Positions 12,103-24,073 are shown, counted from the stretch's first letter. The stretch: 64,000 nucleotides of DNA from Thermothielavioides terrestris NRRL 8126 (GCF_000226115.1 NC_016460.1:1488001-1552000), one strand, 5' to 3'. Program-made: numbers and translations. The notes: generated by a model from the sequence alone, not told the origin.

Positions 12103-13499
12103 ATGACCACACCCGCTCCCCGGGGCTCGGGGCCGGGGCAGGAGGATGTTGGACCGGACCCGGGCACGACGGTCGCTTTCCTCGGCCCGTTCAATTCATA
12201 TTCTCATCAGGTATGGAAGACGGCAGGATTTGTAGTCTGATGGATGTGCGGAACCTGACATCTTCATCAGGCCACGAAGATTGCCTTCCCCGAGGACAAA
12301 TGGCAGCTTGAGCCGACGACGACAATAAAAGGTCCTGGTTCTATCTATCTAACCCGTCCCACTCAAGTCCACACGAGCGGACACTGACTCCCGCAGCAGA
12401 AGTCTTCGACCGCGTGCAGTCGCGCCAGTGCGCCTACGGCGTCGTGCCTTTTGAGAACTCCACCCACGGCACCGTCACCTTCACGCTCGACGCCCTGGCC
12501 GACCGCGCGGCCGCCTACGCCGACACCCTCGTCTGCGACGAGGTCTACCTCGACGTCCACCACTGTCTGCTAGGCCGCTCGTTGCCGCTCTCCTCTTCCT
12601 CCCCGTCCCCGTCCACTGCCCCCTCCTCCTCCTCCCAACCCCATTCCACTCCCCCCTCAGCATCATCGTTATCATCACCACTATCCCCACCGCCACCCTC
12701 CGCGGCGGAACCAACCGCAGCCGCAACCGGCGCAACCACAGCGCCTTCCCCGGCGGAAGAAGAAGGAAAAGCAGAAGAAAAGAGTAAGAAAGGAACGCCG
12801 CTCGTCCCGCTCACGCACATCCAGCGGGTGTACTCGCACCCGCAGGCGCTGGGGCAGAGCGCGGGGTTCCTGGCGCGGCACCTGGCGCGCGCCGAGACGG
12901 TCGAGGTCAGCTCGACGTCGCGCGCGGCCGAGCTGGCGGCGGCGGACCCGGCGGGGCGCAGCGCGGCCGTGGCGAGCGAGTTCGCCGGGCGCGCGCTCGG
13001 GCTGGACGTGCTGGCGCGGTGCGTCGAGGATCGGGAGGATAATACCACACGGTTTTTTGTCCTGCGCGTTGGGGGGCCGGCGGCTGCTCCTCCTTCTCCT
13101 TCTTCTCATTCTCCTCCTTTTTCTTCCCCGGTGGGGGGTGTGGCTGGGCAGGGGACGAGGGATGGGGAAGAGGAAGTGGAACGGACAGAGGCCGGGGAGG
13201 CTGATGTCTACGGCGGGCGCAGGTACAAGAGCCTCGTGTCGTTCACGGTGCCGCACCGGCGGGCGGGCGCGCTGGCGGACGTGCTGGACTGCTTCCGCGC
13301 GCGCGGGCTCAACCTGACGAGCATCAGCAGCGTGCCCAGCCTGGACGCGCCGTTCCAGTACCTGTTCTTCGTCGAGTTCGAGGGCAGCAAGCTCGACGAC
13401 CCCGAGGGCAGGGTCGGCGGCGTGCTGGCGGACCTGGGCAGGGTTGCCGAGCGCTGGAGGTGGCTGGGCAGCTGGCGGAACCGGAGGGGAGAAAGGTGA
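12103..13499 (+). CDS. pha2: Prephenate dehydratase
   Basis: Converts prephenate to phenylpyruvate in phenylalanine synthesis. Model: join(12103..12210,12271..12331,12397..13499), 423 aa; the exon 3 acceptor could be 3 nt later (12400), giving one residue less. Catalytic-domain features: VAFLGPFNSYSHQA, the GVVPFENSTHGTV motif, and NTTRFFVLR with the conserved Thr-Arg-Phe. A C-terminal ACT domain (about residues 332-410) starts YKSLVSFTVPHRRAGAL and contains the GAL motif. Two Ser/Pro/Ala-rich insertions stand out, at about residues 118-186 inside the catalytic domain and about 280-325 between the domains. The ACT segment that normally reads ESRP-like (NSRP in yeast) is SSVP here, so the Phe-binding arginine is missing. 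Same strand as the Htd2-like gene 0.9 kb on. Confidence 0.9.
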
Positions 13500-14378
13500 G
13501 CTGGCGTTGACTGCAGTACGGCAGTACGGGAGTGCTGCTGTGTCTGGGTAGGCACTCGAGGGCTGAGAGCCGTTGTTTGCTGTAGTTGCAGAGGCAAAAC
13601 ATAGAAAGGATCATAGCAAAAGAAGAAAGAAGAAGAAAGAGCATGCTGGCCAGCCCGTGTCATGCCCTCTTCCCTGTGATATTGTTGGTGGTGGATGGGT
13701 CCATTGTCTGAATGGGAGGACTTGCCATGTCAGAAGTCTTCAGGTCTACGATGAGTTGGCGAGGTGACGGAGCAGAAGGGGTGGGCTGGATCGGGTGTTT
13801 CTCCAAAGCACGAAGTTGGTTGAGCTCGGCCAACCAGAAATAATGTGGGCGGCGGAGGGAAACCGGACGGGGAGACTCGATCTGAGGCTCAGGACGAGGC
13901 AGCATTGTCAGACAAGGTATCCCCCTGAGTTGTGTGGGCTTGTAAGCTGCAGGAATAGCTGTGGCCAGGCACCGAGGGGTAACGTTGAAGAAAGGTCACA
14001 AGCTCTGCGCCGTGCACCTCGGAAGCGAAACCTAGGTATTTAGATGGGCACAGAGATACCCAGGGAGCCAGGTCCCTCCCTCCTCCTAAGCGCCGTTGCT
14101 AGGCTTCCAGGTTGCCGATGTTGTTTGTATGTTCGTGAGGGGTTAGGGGGTTCGAACTGCTGGCTGACTGCTTTGAATCCTAACCCTGACCCCAACCCTA
14201 GTGCTTCCACCTCACCTCGGTCTGGGCAGAGTGTGCCGATCTAGTGTCACCAGCAAGCCGATGATTCCCGTCTACAAATGCATTCATCAAGAAGCTGTCA
14301 AAAACAGCCACAACTGCGTGGCACAACTCTAACTCGAAATCCACACATCCTCTCCCGGTTTCGGGCCTGGACACGACA
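13500..14378. other. Intergenic, with telomere-like inverted segments
   Basis: 879 bases between two + strand genes. GGGGTTAGGGGG at about 14138-14149 and CTAACCCTGACCCCAACCCTAG at about 14180-14200 are telomere-repeat-like and of opposite orientation, about 30 nt apart. No gene is recognised. Confidence 0.5.
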
Positions 14379-15710
14379 ATGCGTGCCGTCGCCCTCTCCT
14401 CGCTTCTCCGGCCCCGCAATCAACTTCAGAAAATTGCCATCCTCGGCCATGCAACAGCCCCTTACTCAACCTCCTCAAGCTCACCACCCTCGCAACCCTC
14501 ACCCCCATCATCCCCCTTACCCTCAACATCGCCAACCACCCACTTCAACCCCGACACCTACCTCCACCGCGCCCGCCAAAAATTCGCCTCCCAACCAGCC
14601 ACCCTCATTCCCGACATCCTCTCCCCGACCCCGTCCCACCTGCTCACCCTCTCCCTAGCCGACCACGTGCCCGCGCTCTTCCCGCCCGGCCGCATCACCC
14701 GCCCGCTCCCCTCCAGACTCGACACCCCGCCGGCAGACCTGGTCCTCCCGCAGGGCCACCACCTCGTCTACTTCCCGCCGCAGCTGCCGCCGTCGCGCCT
14801 GCTGCCCGACGGCACCGACCCGGCCCACTGCCCCGGCGCGCCCTTCGTGCGCCGCATGTGGGCCGGCGGCGAGCTGGTTTTCCGGGACGGCTGGGACGCG
14901 GCGCTCCGCGTGGACGGCCGCCGCGCCGTGTGCGCCGAGCGGGTGCTCGCGGAGCGGGCCGTGCTGAAGTTGGGCCCGGCCGAGGGCCAGGAGAAGGTCT
15001 TTGTCGAGGTCGAGAGGCTGTACGGCGTTGGGCGAAGGGATGCGCGCGGGGAGGAGGTGATGTCGGATCGGGAGATTTTTGGGGACGTTGTGGGCGGTGC
15101 CGGGGCGGTGGTGAGGGAGGTGAGGAGGTTGGTGTTTATGCGGGAGAGGAACACGCGGACGGGGGAGGCGAGGATTGTAAAAGGTATGTTATCGGCTGGG
15201 CTGGGCTGTGATCTGTGTCTGTTTTTGAGGGCGTGGTTGACGGTGGTGTGACGGGGTTGGCTCAGCTAACAGAAGGCAGCTCCTGCCGCTCCCGAATTCG
15301 CCTTCTCCCTCAAACCTGACGCCACCCTGCTCTTCCACTTCAGCGCTCTCACCTACAACGCCCACTCCATCCACTTCGACCCGGACTACGTCCGCGGTAA
15401 GGAAGGGTACCGGGGTTTGCTCGTCCACGGCCCGCTGTCGCTGGTGCTCATGCTCTCGGCGCTGCGGGCCTGTCTGGCGCAGGTCCAGTCCGCGGCTGCC
15501 CCGAAGAGCGACCCCGCAAGGCCGATGCCCTACGTCAAGTCGTTCACCTATCGCAATATCGCCCCGCTTTATGTGAACGAGGAGATGAGGGTGTGTTTGC
15601 GAAGGACGAAGCCGGACGGCGCTGAGTGGGACGCATGGATCGAAGGGCCCGAGGGCGGCCTCGCTGTCAAGGGGCATGCCGTCGCAGCGGGCGTTGTTGG
15701 GACGCCGTAA
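14379..15710 (+). CDS. htd2: Htd2-like mitochondrial hotdog dehydratase
   Basis: Model: join(14379..15183,15280..15710), 411 aa. The N-terminus (MRAVALSSLLRPRNQLQKIA, Arg-rich without acids, then a Ser/Pro spacer) fits a mitochondrial targeting peptide. The C-terminal half contains LLFHFSALTYNAHSIHFDPDY followed by GYRGLLVHGPL, the typical catalytic segment of the FAS1-dehydratase/MaoC-like hotdog group. Yeast Htd2, the 3-hydroxyacyl-thioester dehydratase of mitochondrial type II fatty acid synthesis, belongs here; bacterial relatives are named mesaconyl-C4-CoA hydratases, a label often carried over to fungi. A role in mitochondrial fatty acid (lipoate precursor) synthesis is therefore the best inference. 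It is longer than yeast Htd2 (about 280 aa). The single intron joins in phase 1 (AAAG|GTATGT to GGCAG|CT). Confidence 0.75.
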
Positions 15711-16370
15711 GGAGACGCCGACGGGACGGACGGATAACCTGCCGCTGACCTCGAAGAAGAGCAGCAGTAGCTTACAAACCACAGGTTCTAGTCAAAGTTG
15801 CGAAGATTCTCTGAAAGCATCTGTCAAATCTGACTGTCATGCATGGCCAACAGCGCCCTACCTTTCCACCGTCGTCTTAGGTCACAAGTAGTACTACCTA
15901 CCACAAGCCAAGCGAGAACGGCATGCTTGTTGCAAACCAGTTTGAGACGGCCAAGCATAATACATCACAGCCAGCATTCTGCTGTAAACAACCAGCTTAA
16001 TTCGGCCAGGTTCTCCATGCGTTAAGATTTCAACTTGCCTCCTCGTATCCTCCTCGTAAGATGGAGTGTCTCAAATGCAACCCCTTTTCCATTTGACCTG
16101 CCTACAAACACAGGTTCCTGGCTCAGCACAACCCCCAGTACAGCCCTTGCAGATAACCTCTTGACTTCATGCTCACGATCCTTTATCTACGGGTATCTAG
16201 AGAGCAAATCCGCCAACCAACGCCATCCCGTTCCGCAAGATTCGCTTTCCCGCCCATATGCACTGTACACATACATATAGTACAAGACAAATCATACAAG
16301 ACACCGCCATCGCATCCCACTCGCATCGGCCCCCTTGAATAGCATCATCCCAGACTAGCCTTTCAAGCTG

Positions 16371-16419
<49 letters not shown>

Positions 16420-16423
16420 CGGC
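15711..16423. other. Convergent 3' flanks with long poly(A) tract
   Basis: Gap between the stops of the Htd2-like gene (+) and the LRR gene (-). Apart from a 47-nt A homopolymer described separately, no gene or structured RNA is visible. Confidence 0.5.
16371..16417 (+). repeat. Poly(A) homopolymer, 47 nt
   Basis: Uninterrupted run of 47 A on the + strand. On the minus strand it is a poly(T) that begins only six bases after the stop codon of the LRR gene (16424-16426), so it lies at the very start of that gene's 3' flank. Confidence 0.95.
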
Positions 16424-19400
16424 CTAAATCTCAAACCCCGCCGCCCGAAAATCATCCACCATCTTACGGAAAACCGCATCTCCCTCCCCCTCATCCTCTC
16501 CCTTTCCCTCTCTCTTCCCCTCCGCCAGCCGCACAGGCACCTGCCCCAGCGGCTCATTATCCGCGGGCGTCTCCACCTCCGACACCGGGTCGAGCGTCTC
16601 GGTGGGGCTCTCCAACCCGCCGCCGCCGCTGCCGGGCTCCGAGCCGGTGCTGGACGACCGGCTCGGCCCGCCGATGGTGGCAGGTCCGCCGCCAACGGCG
16701 CAGCCAACGGCGCAGCCAACATCAAACGCCGGCCAGCCCTCCTCGTCGAGCAGCACGCCCGGGCCGAGACTCATGCTCACGCCGACGCCCAGCCCGCTGC
16801 TCGCGCTGCGCTGGTGCCGGTGCCGGTGCCGGTGGCGCAGCCGCGTCCGCCACTCCTCCTGCCCGTCCTCCTCCCCGGTCCAACCCGGCGGCTGCTCCGC
16901 CAACCGCACACCACTACCACCACCGCCCCCGCCGCCAACGCCACCCAGCGCAGCTTCCTCCCGCGCCGCGCGATTCTCTGCCAGGCGGGCCTCGATGGCG
17001 GCAAACTGGCGCTCGAGCTCCTCGCGCAGCAGGCGCTCCTCCTCGCGGCGCAGCGTGTCGCGGCGGCCGCGGTCCAGGGGGGCTGCCGGGTCGGCCGCGG
17101 CAGCGGCAGCGGTAGCGGCAGCGGTAGCCGAGACGGAGCCCGGGGGGGCGGACAGGGCGGCGGCGGCGGAGGAGGAGGAGGAGGAGGAGGAGGGGGTGCG
17201 CTGCAGGCCGCGGAGGACGGTGCGCCAGACGGCGTCGCGCTCCGGGGGCGGGAAGGGGCAGGCGAGGAGGGAGCGGTTCTGGCGCAGCGAGGCGGCGAGG
17301 AAGCGCAGGCTGGTCAGGTTGAGGCCGTTGTCGCGGCAGTCGAGGGCGAGGAGGGCGGCGTTGGCGGCGAGGGCGCGGCCGAGCGCGCCGGCGTCGCCGT
17401 GCAGCCGCTGGCTGCGCACGCGCAGGTGCGTCAGCGTGGTGTTGCCCGCCAGGCCGGCCAGCGCGCGGCCGAAGCCGCGCGCCAGCTGGCCGTCGTCGAG
17501 CCGGCCGGAGAAGCCGGACAGGTCGAGATAGCGGATGGACGCGTTGCGGGCGAACAGGTCGTGCAGCGTCGCCACCAGCTCGTCGCTGCACGCGCCGTGC
17601 GGCGGCGGGGACGGCGCGGTGCCTGCGAGGCTGAGGAAGGAGAGGTGCCGCGTCTCCGTGAGCGCGCGGATCAGGGAGAGGTAGTTCGCCTCCTCTCTGA
17701 ACTCGATCAGCTCGAGGTGCAGCCCGGCCGGGCCGTGGCTCTGTCGGATGGCGGCTGCGAGGTCGGAAATCCCGTCCTCGATCGGATTGCCGCTCAGGCA
17801 GAGGTGCAGGCCGTAGTTCTCCCCGATGGCGTGGAAGAGCCGGGCCGCCTGCGTGCCGGTGATTCCGCAGTTGTTGAGGACAAGCTTGCGGAACCTCAGG
17901 GGTTGCGCGTGGGCCAGCCTGCAGCTTCGATAATGCAGGAAACGCTCGATGTCTTTGAACGTCGCATCGCCGATCTGGAAGTTTGTTAGTAAATCACGCA
18001 AGATATTGTTTTGAAAAAGTATGCCGACCTTGTAACCCGAGATGTCAACCTCCACGAGCCTCTCCATAAGTTCTAGTGTAGCAAACGGGAGTACGGAGCC
18101 GACGAAGGAGCTCTCCGCCCGAATGCTGTCGGTCAGGTGTAGTTCTCGGATCTCGGGGAGGCATTGCAGCAATCCGGGTAAGACGTGGGCTGGCAGGCGG
18201 CCTGGGTTCCCGGATATGGATAGAGCGTGGAGCCGTAGCCTGCGCTCCGAAAGGGGCAGCAGGATCATATCTCTCAGGTTGGCGTCGTCGAGGCCGCAAT
18301 TCGACACATCAAGGCCTTCTATGACGCCCATCTTTATGGTCTCCGCTGCGCAACCGGTGAGCATCAGCGACAAGGGAAGGGGGAGTCTAGGAGCAGATGC
18401 TTACCGAGATCGTCAATGTCGGCCTGCGGGAGGACGTTGCCGCTGAGGATCAGCCAGTTACACTTGGTGATGCCGGACTTCAGCAGATTGAGAATCGGCG
18501 CAAGGAACTGGAGGCTGGGGGGTCGGGTCCCATGCTGTGATGATAATCGCGACGGAGGCGAAGGGAGCGACTTGCAGCAGTTCCGAAAGTCGATCTGCCG
18601 GATCGTCTGGGCGCAGAACGCAAGGGCGTGGAATTCTTGATGCAAGAGCGGCCTAGCCTTCAACATCTCGATTTCTCCAGGACCGAGGGCGACGCCTGGA
18701 AGAGTCAGCACACACGACAAAACAAACGCTGACAAGGCAGGGCCCTGGTTCTTACATGCACGGTTGAGATAGGCCACATTCCCGTTGCCTGGGGTGTTGT
18801 TGTCCTCGAGTCCGTGCAGGACCGACAAGTCGACGTCCCTGAAGGACAGCGAGTTAAAGTAATCATTGTACCGCAGGGCACGCAGGACAGCCAGGATCTG
18901 CAACGGCGCGTACTTTCCGCGCTTTGAGGGCAACAGTCGGAACTCGGGGGCGAAGCGCGTCTTCCAGTTGATCTCCCAGTCGACAGCCTCGCAGCGATAT
19001 GCCGCCAGGTACGCATCGAGCGTTCGCTTGAAACACCCGAAATCTTCCTTGGGCACGAGATACTGGGGCTCGTTGAGGCCCGAGACGAGGAAGATCTCCA
19101 TGGTCTGCCACAGCTGCGGCCAGGCGGGCTTGAGAAAGCGATCGGCCATGCCGAAGGCGCGGACGATCTGCCGGTAGTAGCGGCTCGCGAGCTCGAGCGT
19201 CACGGGGGGTTTAAACGGGTCACTGTGTCAAAGGTTAGCTTATGATCGAAGCCTTGCGATATTCGGTCCTCCAGACACCACCGTCTTACCGGAACGTGAT
19301 GTTGAACCGCTCTTCATGCACAGTCCATTCTGCGTTGAATCTTTCCAATGTGACCAAGCCGTACGATCTGTGCCGACAGACGGGCTCTCCACCTTTCGAC

Positions 19401-20458
19401 CTCGCAACCTCGACGAGATGGCAGAGATAAGTCCCAATCACAAGGTAGAACGCAGGGCTCTCCTGAAGCTTCTTCGTAGCATCCTCGAGCTTGGCCATGT
19501 ACTGCTTTCTCGTGCTCCCACGCGGCACGACGGGAAAGATGTCTGGCTTGCGACGGTGCGGGTTCGGTTCTTCGGCCTCATCATGTATCCTGCTCAGTAA
19601 GACCTCGATATCCTGCGGGTGGCCGGCAGCACCGCCCCCGTCGTGGTGGCTGGCCCGCATGGCCCGGATAATATGCTGCATATGGGCGTTCCGGTCTGCG
19701 AGAGTGCCGAAGAAGAAATCCGAGCGGCAGAACAAGGGGGTGCACAGCGGGCTCCTCCACCAAACCTCGAAGCCGAAGGACGGGCGTGTGCTCTCCGCTG
19801 GGAGGACGGATACGATGGCGGATATCGGGATGACTACCAGCGGTTCAGGTTGGTGCGGGCTGATCGTAGCCGGGCTCTCCCCTTCGGTCGCCAATGCCGG
19901 AAAAAGCGCAAGAGCATCAGCACGGCTCTTCATCTTTACGAGATAGTCTCTGGTCACTACCAAGTAGGCTGTCTTGGTCTTCAGCAAAACCGTGTCCGGC
20001 TCAAGGGGCCCGGATCCCTCGACAGGTTGCGCATCCCAGTCGATAGATGAAGCCAAGGAGGCGTGGGCCGAGTTCAAGCTGCGGCTGGTGGCGAGAGATA
20101 CTCGACCACGGTCGTCTGAAATCGTTGAGCCTCGGCGGGTGGGAGGATCAAGACGAGACGAAGAGGACGACGGTCGCTGCAAGGACAGCCGTCGGGCCTT
20201 GGCACGCAAGCTGTTGGCTCGATCGAGAGGCGAGTTCCGCTCCGCATTGCTGACGGAGCCCCAGGGCCGGCTCCTGATGGAGCTGAACGAGAAGGCTCTG
20301 TGGTGGCTGTCGACGCTTGCCGGGGAGCTCGGGGCCCTTGTTGCCGGGCCGGAGGAATCGGGCCGCCCAGCCTGGGTCTCGGCCTCGGCCACGGCAGCAG
20401 TCGCCGGTCCGCGCCGTTTCTTCTGTAGCAGAGCCGGAGCAGCCGTCATCGCCGACAC
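16424..20458 (-). CDS. PH-like and leucine-rich-repeat protein
   Basis: Model: complement(join(16424..17974,18029..18345,18405..18695,18756..19222,19290..20458)), 1264 aa. The N-terminus is Ser/Arg-rich and disordered. Residues about 150-270 (TVLLKTKTAYLVVTRDYLVKMKS to a segment ending FFFGTLADRNAHMQHIIRAM) look like a PH-type fold. The middle third contains repeated LRR units such as LDVSNCGLDD, ALSISGNPG, LVLNNCGITG and YLDLSGFSG, of the ribonuclease-inhibitor type. Near the C-terminus is a charged coiled-coil stretch (REEERLLREELERQFAAIEARLAENRAARE), then a Pro/Gly/Ser-rich tail. The PH-plus-LRR order recalls animal CARMIL actin regulators, but I see no CARMIL C-terminal signature and assign no function. 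The 54-nt intron at 17975-18028 has no stop and keeps the frame; its perfect TACTAAC branch site argues that it is removed. The exon 4 acceptor (18346) is less certain. Confidence 0.78.
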
Positions 20459-23400
20459 AGCAACACGCTACCGGTAGAAGGCACGCTGTGTTCAACGTGG
20501 TGTTCGACGACGCCGTGCGCCAGGCGTTCCGGAGGACGAGGCACGGGAACCACAAGAAACAATTGCCGAGTTTTCTTCACTCCGAGCTGAGAGACACGAA
20601 TCTAGGGCAAACACGAAAGCGCTGAGGCTAATTGGGCCAAGTGGGATCCGCGCAAAGCTCAACGGCGGCCAGTCACGACGTCGACGCCGCTTTTGCCAAT
20701 GTAGGGGGAGGGAGGACGGGGCGGGGTTGTGAATGCTCGAGCCGACAACCTCGTGTGCGCGTGGAGGGCCGCGCAGTGATCAACACGAGAAACATGCGAC
20801 TGCAGCAGCGAGAGCCGACCTTGCCGCCATGGCCTGGTGGACAGACACAAACATTCAGGGGAGATCAGACCGCAGCCCTGGTGCCCTTCGGATGAACGTC
20901 CCGGGCAAGACAGATATCATGAACAGCATGCGAAGCGGAGAGCAGCGTGGGGGGAGTAACGGAACAACATGGAAAGAAACAGTGGCTTGGCTTGAATCCA
21001 CAAAATGCTCCTCCGACCAAGGTGAAGGAGGTATTCGTATCGGTCCGTCGTGTCGTGCAGGTCAAGGACACGTCCCCACATGCATCCGCATGCATCCGGG
21101 TGCATGCGCATCCCTCGGCTGCATGGGTAGAGAGAGCAGTGTAACTGTCTATGTGTGTCTTCCGCCGTGTGCACGTGTGGTTGCCATCTCCTCGCCGGCT
21201 TCGTGCTGTGCTGTGGTTGTACTGTGATATCTAAGGTATGTGGCCGATCCAGCGCTGTCGGAATCACCTGGGCGGAGACTTGGGCTCTGAAGACGCAGGA
21301 TGATGTTATTTCGCCGGTTTGGGGAACTGTGCCAGCCAACTGCGTTGGTTGTTGGATACCTGATGACAAGTGCTCCCTGTTCCCTGTCCCCTGCCCCCAG
21401 GCCCCAGTCGGCCGAAGTTCGACCCACCGCTGCACCAGTGGGCCAGCGCTTGTCAAGCTTGTCAATACGGAGTGCGCCGGAGTGCATTTAACCTTCCATG
21501 AAGCGGGGCCGCTCAGCATCATCGATAGGTGCAAGAACCGGGGTGACCTACAGTTGCTGATCGGCACGTCGCCGGAAACGTGTTCTGCTGCCCTGTTGTG
21601 CATCTCTCCACATGAGGACCTTGCGTACACAGAAGTGTACGGAATACAATGAAGATGCATCAACATGGGCCGGGCTTGAAGCCCCATGCCCTGTATGTAA
21701 AGTTGCCGCTTATGCCGACTCATTCAAACTCGGAGAGCTGGGGAGACGGTGAATTCAACATCCGTCCCTCCGTTACTTGATCAAAAAATCCATGTCCGCT
21801 TGATGGAAGCTTCTGCCAAGACCCAACTCTTGGTGGGGCAAGCCAAGCTCCGAGCTTCCGTCTGTGTGGCTCACAGAGCCAGCTCTCATGCTTGCTTGGT
21901 GGCGCCACAGCGCTCGGCCGCTGGAGTCTCACAACGACGGCTGGGAGCACATGGCTGTTTCAGTTTTTCTTCTGAACAGTGTTATGTTTTCCCAGATCCC
22001 AAAAAAGGGTGAAAAAAAAAAAAAAAAGCAGTCCTCAAGGTGGAAGGAGGGAAGTGTTTGGTGACGAGGATGTGATGGGGCCGATGGTTGTGTCTCCGCT
22101 AGCCGCGAGGTCTTCCACGACACTGGACAGGTCTTCAGCGGAGCTTTCTGCATCGAAACCCCAAGCCCGAATCCTCCGTGGCCCGGTCACAAGGCCTTGC
22201 GGCCCAGGATTCCGGTGGGTCGAGCAAGACGGTCATCACGGCGACCAGTTGCCCGCGGGGAAAAAGATCACATCGGACTGTCCACCCCACGGGCGCTTGT
22301 TGCCGCCATTGTCGTCACAGGAATGCTTGAATTAGACGCTGGCCTTGATTTTGGCTTCCCCTTGAACGTCTGCGCTGCTGAGTTCTGAGACCACCGAACC
22401 TGGTTCTCATGCCAGAATGCTCTGGGTCTCCATGGAACGAACACTGCGGTAGGCACAGCTGGGTCAATCAACCGGGCAGGAAAGCCGGACTCGTCACCGG
22501 CGCCGTTGCGCTTGCAGACCGCTCCTCGCTGGATGACTTCATTTGCCCGCTGGTCAATGCGTGCCTTCAGCGGTAGTTCACCTTGTTAGCGCGACACCAG
22601 AAGCACGTCGCTTCCACTAACAGACTGAACGACCTGACTCCTTGCTGGCGGATGGTTGATGAAACAACAGCTGTTTCATCCCCCCTGCTCAACCCGAGCT
22701 TCGCTCACTCTGGCGAGAACTTGAGAAAAGTTGCGGCGCTCATTGGCTCCTCGCTTATTGTTTCCATCCTCCGAGGTTTGTTTGTCTGACAGGACACATC
22801 GTGGACGTCCCACGCCGGCTTTTGCTGGCTTTTGCTCCCGTACAAAGGACACTAGTGTACTGTACCTTTGCTGGCCACCGAGCAAGACCAACGCCGCCCC
22901 CGGAGGCACAGTCGGGTGACGGAGGAGCCCGCAAAGCGGGATCCAACAACGCCACAGCAGAGACCTAGGGACACAACAACCATACTGGACTTACACATTT
23001 CTCCGCAGTGGCATGAGCAAGGCGATGCGCGCTCATTTCGAGGCTTCTGCTTCACAGTGATCGGTTTGGCGCCTCAATGTCTCAGCAATGCAGAACGCAA
23101 CAAAGGGCCTTTCTAGCTGGTTTGTTACAGGTATCATCGCGGTGAACCGAAGACAAAGCACAAGAGCGCACTGTGGTAATTTTGTGTACTGTACAGTAGT
23201 GTATGGAGCTACTATGGTGTGTTTTTTGGCTCCCTCTTTGCTCCATGATTCTATTTCGAATTTGCCACGAGCCTGGACCCCCTTTCCCGAACAACCTAGC
23301 GCTTGGCCTGGCCCGTGCTCGGTTTCATCTTCAAAGGGCAGCCTCTGGCAATTGGTGAGCCTGGAGAAGCTGCCTAGCCGTCTGGCCAATCCGCCGACCC

Positions 23401-24073
23401 CAAGCCCCCTCGCCTTTGCCCCCTCGCCTTCTCCAAAGGCGCTGGAACGCGCTGACTCCCGTCCCCCAGCCGGGGGCCCCATCATCAGCCCGAATTAGCG
23501 CAAGTCCTCCTGCAATCGCTGCCAGCCCCCATCCATGGATTCCCCGATCCCCGGCCCCCATGCGACTTCACGTCCCCCTTGCTGGGCACCTCACTCATCC
23601 GCAGAAGAATCCCTCATTGAGAACCAGCGTGCAACACTACACTCGTGACCGACGCCGCCGCCGTGCCGTTTCCGAGCTGCTTCATCTCTCGGTTTTCATT
23701 TCCCATTTTCCATCTTTCATTCCCATCCTATTCCGTCGTCTCCCGGGACGGCAGGCAGGCATCTGCTTCGCTGTTTCGCTGCGTCGCACAGCGCAGCACG
23801 TTGAGTGACGATTCCAGATTCCAGTACCCGTCCGTATTCCTCCTTTGTCTGACCGACAGCCGCCATCTCCTGCAACCCACTCCTGCAGCGCACTGAAACT
23901 TGACCGCTAGGATCAGAGTTGGGGGGCGTCTTAAAGAGGCCTGCGGCTGTTCGCTACTTCCCGTCACTCTGGCCCGCAATTGCAGGCAGGCAGAGGCGTC
24001 AACCGATCCTGGAATAATACATAATACCTTGCCTGCTGCAGCACGCATGCAGCCGTCGACTTAACTCTGCACC
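20459..24073. promoter_or_regulatory. 3.6 kb gene-free region upstream of MAPKKK
   Basis: Lies between the start codons of the LRR gene (-) and the Ste11-type kinase (+), so it must contain both promoters. No protein family or RNA gene is recognisable; open frames are short and overlap on both strands. One copy of the recurring 14-mer GTGTACGGAATACA lies at 21635-21648. A 16-nt A run lies at 22012-22027. The last 450 bases are rich in C and T with runs such as CATCTCTCGGTTTTCATTTC, typical of a fungal 5' leader. A five-codon upstream ORF (ATG at 24048, TAA at 24063-24065) ends eight bases before the kinase start. Confidence 0.55.

Noticed and set aside
20917..21723. 268-residue minus-strand frame in the gene-free region
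   Set aside because: His/Cys/Arg-rich composition, no motif, overlaps frames on the other strand, no splice-supported continuation.
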